DNA of 64,000 nucleotides, from positions 53,459-117,458 of the forward strand of contig NZ_JACSQV010000001.1 in assembly GCF_014836445.1 (NCBI RefSeq), read 5' to 3'. The position numbers and the translations under genes are program-made. This DNA comes from Cellulomonas avistercoris. GTDB lineage: Bacteria > Actinomycetota > Actinomycetes > Actinomycetales > Cellulomonadaceae. A model generated the notes under the pieces. That model saw nothing but the letters and a program-made list of their open reading frames with translations, ran no database searches and had not been told where the DNA came from. How positions within the stretch are numbered: the stretch's first letter is position 1; each line of letters starts with the position of its first letter. Of this stretch, positions 39,238 to 45,480 are shown piece after piece.

Positions 39238-39953
39238 GTGTGCAGCCCGCATTCCGTCTTGTTCGTGCCTGCCCAGCGTCCGGCCCGGGGGTCCTCACCC
39301 GGTGCGACCGCGCGCGTGCACGGTGCGCAGCCGATCGAGGCGTACCCCAGCTCGCGCAGCGGGTTGAGCACCACGTGGTGCTCGGCGACGTACGCGTTCA
39401 CGTCGTCCCAGGTCCACGCGGCCAGGGGGTTGAGCTTGACCTTGGACCGTCGGGCGTCCCACCCGACGACCGTGATGTCGGTACGCGTCGGGGCGTCCTC
39501 GCGGCGCATGCCGGTGACCCACGCCGTGTACGGGGCCAGGCCGCGCTCGAGGGGCTCGACCTTGCGCAGCGCGCAGCACAGGTTGGGGTCGCGCTCGTGC
39601 AGGCGCGGACCGTGCTCCGCGTCCTGCTCCGCGACGGTGCGCAGCGGCAGGACGGTGCGCAGGTTCACGTCCGTGAAGCCGGCGTAGTAGTCGCGCGTGC
39701 CGATCGTCTCGGCGAAGTGGTACCCGGTGTCGAGGAAGATGACGTCGATGCCGGGCGCGGCCTTCGCCGCGATGTCGACGAGCACCTCGTCGCCCATGGA
39801 CGACGCCAGCACGAGGTCGGTGCCGAACACGGTGCGCGCCCAGCGCAGGACGTCGGCCGGGTGCGCGCCCTCCAGGTCGCGGCCCGCCTGCTCGGCCAGC
39901 GTGCGCAGCTCGTCCGGGGTCAGGTCGGTCACGGGGCGCGTCGTGGCGCTCAT
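39234..39953 (-). CDS. cysH: Phosphoadenylyl/adenylyl-sulfate reductase (thioredoxin-dependent)
   Basis: The 239-residue reductase converts activated sulfate to sulfite. The catalytic C-terminal Cys is in KTECGLHT at the very end. The paired cysteines LCCALRK and IGCAPCTR are the 4Fe-4S ligands of the APS reductase type, so APS rather than PAPS is the likely substrate, consistent with the lack of CysC. The ATG at 39953 overlaps the stop of the small zinc-ribbon gene by 4 nt. Confidence 0.95.
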   Translation of the reverse strand: MSATTRPVTDLTPDELRTLAEQAGRDLEGAHPADVLRWARTVFGTDLVLASSMGDEVLVDIAAKAAPGIDVIFLDTGYHFAETIGTRDYYAGFTDVNLRTVLPLRTVAEQDAEHGPRLHERDPNLCCALRKVEPLERGLAPYTAWVTGMRREDAPTRTDITVVGWDARRSKVKLNPLAAWTWDDVNAYVAEHHVVLNPLRELGYASIGCAPCTRAVAPGEDPRAGRWAGTNKTECGLHT

Positions 39954-40111
39954 CGCGCACCCACCAGACCGAGGAAGCGCAGCGCGAAGGCGCGCGCGCA
40001 CGAGCGGCACTCCCACTGCCCGTGCGTCTCGCCCGCCGGCCACAGGTCCTCGCCCGCGCAGAACGGGCAGTAGTAGGGCACGGCGCGCTGGCCGGCGTCC
40101 GGCTCGCTCAT
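39950..40111 (-). CDS. Small zinc-ribbon/ferredoxin-like protein of the sulfate operon (CysX-like)
   Basis: The 53-residue protein has two CxxC pairs, YYCPFCAGEDLW and WECRSCARAF, about 18 residues apart. They should bind a zinc ion or a small iron-sulfur centre. Its place between sulfite reductase and cysH, with 4-nt overlaps on both sides, matches the small cysX gene of corynebacterial sulfur-assimilation operons, which has been proposed to act in electron transfer. The role here is inferred from position. Confidence 0.8.
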   Translation of the reverse strand: MSEPDAGQRAVPYYCPFCAGEDLWPAGETHGQWECRSCARAFALRFLGLVGAR

Positions 40112-41778
40112 CGCAGGTCCTCCTCGTCGGCACGGTGCGCCCACTGCGCGAAGAGCTCGTCGGGCTGGCGCTGCTCGTCGAACCGGCGCGTGACCCGCTC
40201 GACGTAGTCCGGCAGCTCCGAGGACGGCACGCGCAGGCCGCGCAGCGTCCGGCCGAGCCCGCTCGTCAGTCCCAGGCCGCCGCCCAGGTGCACCTGGTAG
40301 CCCTCCTCGTCGCCGGCGAGGACGCCCTTGAGGCCGATGTCGGCCGTCTGGATGCGGGCGCACGAGTTGGGGCATCCGTTGACGTTGATCGTGATCGGCT
40401 GGTCGAACGTCGGCAGGCGGCGCTCGAGCTCGCCGACCAGCGCGGTCGCACGGCCCTTGGTCTCCACGATCGCGAGCTTGCAGAACTCGATGCCCGTGCA
40501 CGCCATGGTGCCGCGGCGGAAGGTCGACGCGGTGCGCACCTGCAGCCCGAGGGAGTCGAGCCCGTCGACGAGGGCGTCGACACGCGGGGCCTCGACGTCC
40601 AGCACCACGAGCTTCTGCTCGGTCGTCAGCTGGACCCGGTCGGAGCCGGCCTCCTCCACGAGGTCGGCCAGCGCGGTGAGCACCGGACCCGACACACGAC
40701 CCACGGCGGGAGCGGCACCGACGTAGAACCGGCCGTCCTTCTGGGGGTGCACACCGACGTGGTCGCGCCTGCCGGTCGGCGGCGGCGGGGGCTCGGGGCC
40801 GTCGGGCAGCGCGCGGCCGAGGTACTCGGTCTCGAGCACCCGGCGGAAGACCTCGGTGCCCCAGTCCGCGAGCAGGAACTTCAGGCGGGCGCGCGTGCGC
40901 AGCCGGCGGTAGCCGTAGTCGCGGAAGATCCCCACGACGCCGCACCACACCTCGGGCACCTGCTCGAGCGTGACGAACGCGCCCAGCCGCTTGCCCAGCA
41001 TCGGGTTGGTCGACAGCGCGCCCCCCACCCACAGGTCGAAGCCGGGGCCGAGCTCGGGGTGCACGACGCCGACGAACGCCACGTCGTTGATCTCGTGCGC
41101 GACGTCCTGGTGCGGGGACCCGCTGATGGCGGTCTTGAACTTGCGCGGCAGGTTGGAGTACGCGGGGTCGCCGATGTACCGGTCGCGGATGGCCTCGACG
41201 GCCGGGGTGCCGTCGATGATCTCGTCGGCCGCGACCCCGGCGACGGGGGAGCCGATGATGACGCGGGGCACGTCGCCGCACGCCTCCTGGGTCGACAGCC
41301 CGACGGACTCCAGGCGGCGCCAGATCTCGGGGACGTCCTCGATGCGGATCCAGTGCAGCTGGATGTTCTGCCGGTCGGTGATGTCGGCCGTGCCGCGCCC
41401 GAACTCCTGCGAGACGCCGGCGATCGTCCGCAGCTGGCGCAGGTTCAGCGTGCCGCCGTCGCACCGCACGCGGAGCATGAAGTACTCGTCCTCGAGCTCG
41501 TGCGGCTCGAGCGTCGCGGTGCGCCCGCCGTCGATGCCGGGGCGGCGCTGGGTGTACAGGCCCCACCAGCGCATGCGGCCGCGCAGGTCGTCACCGGGGA
41601 TCGACGCGAAGCCCTGCCGCGCGTACACCGTCTCGATGCGCTCGCGGACGTTGAGGCCGTCGTCCTCCTGCTTGAGCTGCTCGTTCGCGTTGAGCGGCTC
41701 GCGCTGGTCGAAGGCCCACTGGCCCTCGGGCCGCTTGGCGGGAGGGGCGGTCGGGGTGCGGGACGTGGTCTGCGCCAT
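40108..41778 (-). CDS. nirA: Ferredoxin-dependent sulfite reductase (NirA-type)
   Basis: The 556-residue siroheme/4Fe-4S enzyme reduces sulfite to sulfide with six electrons from ferredoxin. The cluster and siroheme ligands are CTGIEFCKLA and NGCPNSCARIQ (CX5C ... CX3C). The two ferrodoxin-like half repeats are visible from GRMRWWGLYTQRRPG and VGVHPQKDGRFYVG. The ACGDVPR motif near residue 165 is also conserved. GGAGGTGG lies 8 nt before the ATG at 41778. It is the first main gene of the operon and lies behind a cysteine-rich leader ORF, so sulfur or cysteine status probably controls it. Confidence 0.95.
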   Translation of the reverse strand: MAQTTSRTPTAPPAKRPEGQWAFDQREPLNANEQLKQEDDGLNVRERIETVYARQGFASIPGDDLRGRMRWWGLYTQRRPGIDGGRTATLEPHELEDEYFMLRVRCDGGTLNLRQLRTIAGVSQEFGRGTADITDRQNIQLHWIRIEDVPEIWRRLESVGLSTQEACGDVPRVIIGSPVAGVAADEIIDGTPAVEAIRDRYIGDPAYSNLPRKFKTAISGSPHQDVAHEINDVAFVGVVHPELGPGFDLWVGGALSTNPMLGKRLGAFVTLEQVPEVWCGVVGIFRDYGYRRLRTRARLKFLLADWGTEVFRRVLETEYLGRALPDGPEPPPPPTGRRDHVGVHPQKDGRFYVGAAPAVGRVSGPVLTALADLVEEAGSDRVQLTTEQKLVVLDVEAPRVDALVDGLDSLGLQVRTASTFRRGTMACTGIEFCKLAIVETKGRATALVGELERRLPTFDQPITINVNGCPNSCARIQTADIGLKGVLAGDEEGYQVHLGGGLGLTSGLGRTLRGLRVPSSELPDYVERVTRRFDEQRQPDELFAQWAHRADEEDLR

Positions 41779-41883
41779 GGGCGCCACCTCCGGGGTGCTG
41801 GGGGGCGTGCTCGCACGTCCGCGCACGACGGGAGGTCGTGACGACGGGCGCGGACCGCACGCCCGTGGGGGGAACGGGGCGGG
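41779..41883 (-). promoter_or_regulatory. Possible attenuator between the Cys leader ORF and nirA
   Basis: On the minus strand, ACCTCC (plus-strand 41831-41836) is complementary to the nirA Shine-Dalgarno GGAGGT (41786-41791). It also lies within a local hairpin, CACGAC/GTCGTG (41824-41829 with 41835-41840). A further hairpin, ACGGGCG/CGCCCGT (41844-41850 with 41860-41866), lies just after the leader stop. Alternative pairings could hide or expose the ribosome site depending on where ribosomes stall in the leader. No folding computation was done. Confidence 0.45.
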
Positions 41884-41967
41884 TCAGCGGTTCCGCGGAC
41901 AGCAGGCGCACGGGACCGCGGCGGCGCGACAGCACCGACACAGGCAGCGGGTCCCGGGGAGGTTCAC
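41884..41967 (-). CDS. Cysteine-rich leader peptide of the sulfate-assimilation operon
   Basis: The 27-codon ORF starts with GTG and encodes a peptide with cysteines at positions 8, 10, 12, 13, 20, 22 and 23 (core CLCRCCRAAAVPCACC). Seven Cys in 27 residues is far above the rate in this proteome. It lies 105 nt upstream of nirA on the same strand. Poly-cysteine short ORFs that act as cysteine-responsive attenuators are known in mycobacteria, and this position fits that role. No Shine-Dalgarno sequence precedes the GTG, and no clear -10 box was found, so its expression remains to be shown. Confidence 0.6.
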   Translation of the reverse strand: MNLPGTRCLCRCCRAAAVPCACCPRNR

Positions 41968-42114
41968 GTGACGAGGGTGACACGCGGCCGGGTGAATCGG
42001 GAGGAGTGGTCCGGATCGCGAGACACGTGTTCGAATGGTGGACGGCCGTCCAGGAGCCGCGTGGCCGCACGCCCGGCGGTCGGCCCGCGGGCGCGGCCGT
42101 CAGGACGTGGGACG

Positions 42115-42120
42115 TATCGT
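42115..42120 (+). promoter_or_regulatory. -10 element of zapE
   Basis: TATCGT lies 6 nt before the GTG at 42127, with no Shine-Dalgarno sequence; probably leaderless. The rest of the 41968-42114 gap holds an ACACGTGT palindrome at 42023-42030 of unknown meaning. Confidence 0.5.
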
Positions 42121-42126
42121 CGGTCC

Positions 42127-43248
42127 GTGACCGCAGTCGACCCCGCCTCCGCGTCCGCCGTCGACCCGGTCGCGCCCCGTGCCACCCCTGCCCCGGGCGG
42201 CGGGCTCCCCGGGCTCGCGTCGCTCACCGCGCGCCACCCCCGCGTCCCGGCGGCGCGCCTGCTCGCCGAGCTCGTGCCGCCCCGGCACTTCGCGCACGAG
42301 TCCTTCGAGACCTACCTGCCCGACCCGGACCACCCCTCGCAGCAGGGCGCCGTCGACCGCCTGCGCGAGGTCGCCGCGACGCTCGCGCCGCCCGCGCGCG
42401 CCGGAGGCTCGTGGTGGCGACGGCGTGCGGCCGCCCAGGCCCCGGCCGTCTACCTCGACGGCGGGTTCGGGGTCGGCAAGACGCACCTGCTCGCGTCGCT
42501 CGCGCACGCGGTGGGACTCGAGCGCACGACGTACGGCACGTTCGTCGAGCTCACCCACCTCGTGGGTGCGCTCGGGTTCGCCGCCACGGTCGACGCGCTG
42601 GGGGAGCGGCGGCTGCTGTGCATCGACGAGTTCGAGCTCGACGACCCCGGCGACACCGTCATGATGTCCCGTCTGCTGCGCGAGCTCGCGGACCGCGGCG
42701 TCGCCATCGCGGCGACCTCCAACACCCTGCCGGGCTCGCTCGGCGAGGGCAGGTTCGCCGCGGAGGACTTCCTGCGCGAGATCCAGGCCCTGGCCGCGCG
42801 GTTCGAGGTGCTCCGGATCGACGGCGAGGACCACCGGCACCGTGGCGCGACCACGAGCGCCGCCGTGCTCGACGCCGGTGCCGTACGTGCGGTCGTCGCC
42901 GCGCACCCGGACGCGACGCTCGACGACTTCGACGCGCTGCTCGCGCACCTGTCGACCGTCCACCCCAGCCGCTACGGGGCGCTCCTCGACGGCATCGACC
43001 TGGTGGGGCTGACCGGCGTGCACCAGGTCGACCGGCAGGACGTCGCGCTGCGCCTCGTCGTCCTCGTGGACCGGCTGTACGACCGCGACGTCCCCGTGGT
43101 GCTGTCCGGCGACGGCGCGGACCTGTTCACCGGGGAGATGCTCGCGGGCGGCTACCGCAAGAAGTACTACCGCGCGCTGTCCCGGTGGGGCGCGCTGGCG
43201 GCGGCCGGCGCGCAGGGCGACCCCGACCGCGACGCGCAGCGCGCCTGA
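42127..43248 (+). CDS. zapE: ZapE/AFG1-family ATPase
   Basis: The 373-residue P-loop ATPase of the AFG1 family has Walker A LDGGFGVGKTHLLASLAH, Walker B LLCIDEFELDDPGDT and the sensor-region AATSNTLPGSLGEGRF. In E. coli ZapE binds FtsZ during division, and the mitochondrial homologue AFG1 handles unfolded membrane proteins. The first 35 residues are Ala/Pro-rich and variable. The start is supported by the -10 box at 42115. It is divergent from the cysteine-controlled operon, with 159 bp between the leader ORF and this gene. Confidence 0.94.
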   Translation: MTAVDPASASAVDPVAPRATPAPGGGLPGLASLTARHPRVPAARLLAELVPPRHFAHESFETYLPDPDHPSQQGAVDRLREVAATLAPPARAGGSWWRRRAAAQAPAVYLDGGFGVGKTHLLASLAHAVGLERTTYGTFVELTHLVGALGFAATVDALGERRLLCIDEFELDDPGDTVMMSRLLRELADRGVAIAATSNTLPGSLGEGRFAAEDFLREIQALAARFEVLRIDGEDHRHRGATTSAAVLDAGAVRAVVAAHPDATLDDFDALLAHLSTVHPSRYGALLDGIDLVGLTGVHQVDRQDVALRLVVLVDRLYDRDVPVVLSGDGADLFTGEMLAGGYRKKYYRALSRWGALAAAGAQGDPDRDAQRA

Positions 43249-43369
43249 CCTGCAGCGCGTCGCCCAGGCGGTAGCCGAGGAACGCCAGGGCGACGGCCGC
43301 GACGAGGACGCCGACGCCGTACGCCAGGGCCGTACCCACGTGCCCACGGGCACCGGTCCCGCCGGCCAC
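43127..43369 (-). CDS. Possible small one-helix membrane protein antisense to the zapE end
   Basis: The 80-codon ORF encodes one strongly hydrophobic helix (TALAYGVGVLVAAVALAFLG) followed by GYRLGDALQVRR and a basic Arg/Pro tail. In the non-overlapping part (43249-43369) the third codon positions are nearly all G or C, as in real genes here. However, the last 122 nt run antisense to zapE, no good Shine-Dalgarno sequence suits the GTG used, and an AGGAGG further up fits another frame. It is a weak call. Confidence 0.25.
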   Translation of the reverse strand: MAGGTGARGHVGTALAYGVGVLVAAVALAFLGYRLGDALQVRRAARRGRGRPARRPPPARPTGTARGSTSCGSRPRASPR

Positions 43370-43840
43370 CGTGAGCAGCAGGACGGGCCGATGCTCACGA
43401 CCGTGCCTCCTGCGGGCGTCCCTCGGCGCAGCCCGCGGCCGTCCGGCTGTCGTCCGTGCCGCTGGCCTGCCGTCGCGCGGCCGGGTGAGGCACCACCTCC
43501 CCGAATGCGGGCGTCGGGGCGGCCACGGATTTGTCCTACGGCGGCCGGGCGCCATGGCCGCGACAGTTGTCGACCCACGTCGCGCAATGTTCGGTAACCC
43601 CTTCTGGGTGCATGTCCGGAAAATAGGTGCCATCCGTCGTCGTCATGCCGTGAATCTGGACGAGCGAGCAGGTCGCGTGTACCAGACGGTCGTGCAGGTC
43701 CAATGTCCACGTCAATGGCGCGGGTCTCCTTTTCCGCCCCGAGCAGGGGTTTTGCGCCCCCGCTTGTCACATGACGGGCAGGAGGTAATGTGCAAGACGT
43801 TCCAGAAAGGGAAGTCGTCGCGCTCTCGAGAGGCACCACG
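43370..43840. other. Lower-GC intergenic stretch without a recognisable gene
   Basis: About 470 bp is visibly poorer in GC than the rest of the window (for example GGAAAATAGGTGCC and GCAATGTTCGGTAACC). No ORF in it shows the third-position GC bias of real genes. AGGAGG at 43780 is followed within 2-4 nt by ATG and GTG, but codons from the GTG (CAA, GTT, CCA, GAA, AGG) look non-coding. It probably serves as a promoter and leader region, or is a remnant of acquired DNA. Confidence 0.5.
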
Positions 43841-44218
43841 ATGGATCTGACGCCGCTGCGGTGGGTCGCCGCAGGTGCCGCCCGCGAGGGCGTGGCACTC
43901 TGCGCGCCGGTCGGCACGACCGACCACCTCGTCGCGCTGGTGCGACGGGCGGTGGCTCATCCGGTGGCCGCGACCTCCGGCCCGACGGTGGTGGCGCGGC
44001 TGCAGGACCTGGCCCCCGCGGTGCGGCGCGGCCGCCTGCTGGGCGCGCACGACGTCGCGGGTGTCCCGGCCGGGCTGGGCGTCCCGGACGTCACCGACGG
44101 GCAGGACGGCCTCGCCGGGGATCTGCGCGCTGACCACGCGCAGGGTCGCCCCAGCCCCCACGGGCCGCGGACCGCGCCGCACACGCACGGGCCGCCGTCC
44201 GGGCACGGGCACCCCTGA
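43841..44218 (+). CDS. Hypothetical protein with His-rich tail
   Basis: The 125-residue protein starts DLTPLRWVAAGAAREGVAL and ends in a His/Pro/Gly-rich tail (HGPRTAPHTHGPPSGHGHP) that could bind metal or simply be disordered. There is no membrane helix and no recognised domain. The ATG at 43841 is chosen over the GTG at 43790 because GC-rich codon use begins here and GAGAGG lies 9 nt upstream. It opens the accessory block that continues with the ABC-like and YhgE genes. Confidence 0.5.
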   Translation: MDLTPLRWVAAGAAREGVALCAPVGTTDHLVALVRRAVAHPVAATSGPTVVARLQDLAPAVRRGRLLGAHDVAGVPAGLGVPDVTDGQDGLAGDLRADHAQGRPSPHGPRTAPHTHGPPSGHGHP

Positions 44219-44446
44219 CCCGGACCCGACGGCCACCGACCGGTGCCCGCCGTGCGCCCGACGCCCCGACCCCGTCCAGTGCCGACGCGGGGGTGCGACT
44301 GCTGGGCGCTGCGACGCCCCCGTGGCGCGTGCGCGGCGGCTCGCGTCGCAGGCACGTGCGCCCGACCGACCAGCCGGCGCCGACGCTGCGCCCGACCTGA
44401 GGGACTGCGGCCCTGCAGCCGTCCAGGTCCGACGTGAGGAGACACC

Positions 44447-44569
44447 GTGAGCACGACGCACCCGCACCCTGCGGCACCGCGGTGGAGCTCCCCTGGCCCG
44501 CGCGCGGCCCGGGCCGGATCTTCTTCATGCGCAGTGTCGCGCCGTGGCTGTCCACCGGGCGCGTCATGA
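44447..44569 (+). CDS. Possible short upstream ORF coupled to the ABC-like gene
   Basis: A 40-codon ORF (VSTTHPHPAAPRWSSPGPRA at its start) has a good Shine-Dalgarno sequence (GAGGAGA, 5 nt before GTG). Its stop overlaps the ATG of the ABC-like gene as ATGA. The peptide is Pro/Ser/Arg-rich without a fold, so its main purpose may be translational coupling. The stretch 44219-44446 before it shows nothing else. Confidence 0.35.
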   Translation: MSTTHPHPAAPRWSSPGPRAARAGSSSCAVSRRGCPPGAS

Positions 44570-45480
44570 GCGCGCAGGGCGCGCCCGACGCGGACGCCCA
44601 GCACTCGGCGGTCAGCCAAGGCGCGACCGAGACGGCACGGCCTGCGCGCCCCGCCGGGAGGCCCGGACGCCGTCACCGCGGGGCGACGGCCGGCCGGCCG
44701 GCCGGTCCGTCGACCTCCGGAGCCTTGCGGCTGACGGTGCGCGACGTCCACGTCGTCGGCCGCAGGGCCCCCATGCTGCACCTGGAGACCCTGACGCTCA
44801 CGACCGGGGAGTGCGTGCTCGTGGCAGGTGAGCCGGGGCAGGGGCACACGGCGCTCGCCCTGGTCGCGACCGGGCGGCTCGCGCCCTTCGAGGGCAGAGT
44901 CGTGCTGACGGACGCCGACGGGGTGGTGTCGACCGCGCGCGACGCGCTGCGCAGCGTATCCGCGGTGGTCGACCTGCCGGGCATCTCCGAGCCGGACGAC
45001 ACGCTGACGACCGCCACCGTCGTGGCGGAGGAGCGGTCGTTCGCGCGCGCGGGCTCACGGCGCTCGGACGTGCGCCGCTGGCTCGCGAGCCACGAGCTGG
45101 CGGCGTACGGGGACGTCCGGATGGACGACCTGCCCGGGCCGGTCCGCACGGCCCTCCTGACGTCCCTGACCGCCGAGCGGCCGGGCGTCCGCTTCCTCGT
45201 GATCAGCCTCCCCGACCGCCACGGCGGCGAGCCGGCCGCGTGGTGGTCGATCGCGCAGGCGTTCGCCGCGCGCGGCTACGGGGTCCTCGTCCAGTGCTCG
45301 CGCTCGTCGGCGCGGGACCTCGGAGCCACCCTCGAGCCGGCGCGGGGCGACGCGTCGCAGCGCGCCACCCCCGTGGAGTCCCTGCGCGCGGGCGTCGACC
45401 CGATGGCGGCGCCCCCGGACGTCCCCGAGCTCACGGTCGACCTCGACGAGCGGCCGTCCGCCCCCCAGGACGCGCCGTGA
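44566..45480 (+). CDS. ABC transporter ATP-binding-like protein, apparently degenerate
   Basis: The 304-residue protein has the layout of an ABC ATPase from about residue 48: LRLTVRDVHVVGRRAPML, then LVAGEPGQGHTALALVATG in the Walker A position, and FLVISLPDRHGG in the Walker B position. The invariant Walker A Lys is His, no LSGGQ signature is visible (MDDLPGPVRTALL is there instead), and no H-loop is clear. It probably no longer hydrolyses ATP. It overlaps the YhgE/Pip gene by 4 nt, so it likely works with that membrane protein. Starts further upstream (44527) are possible. Confidence 0.7.
   Translation: MSAQGAPDADAQHSAVSQGATETARPARPAGRPGRRHRGATAGRPAGPSTSGALRLTVRDVHVVGRRAPMLHLETLTLTTGECVLVAGEPGQGHTALALVATGRLAPFEGRVVLTDADGVVSTARDALRSVSAVVDLPGISEPDDTLTTATVVAEERSFARAGSRRSDVRRWLASHELAAYGDVRMDDLPGPVRTALLTSLTAERPGVRFLVISLPDRHGGEPAAWWSIAQAFAARGYGVLVQCSRSSARDLGATLEPARGDASQRATPVESLRAGVDPMAAPPDVPELTVDLDERPSAPQDAP

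Noticed and set aside
41591..42070. 159-codon minus-strand ORF over the nirA leader
   Set aside because: It runs out of frame into nirA, is Arg/Pro/Ala low complexity, and conflicts with both nirA and the Cys-rich leader frame.
43788..43850. 20-codon ORF starting MCKTFQKGK after AGGAGG
   Set aside because: Only 2 nt separate AGGAGG from the ATG, codon use is atypical, and the ORF stops within the next gene. Treated as leader sequence.
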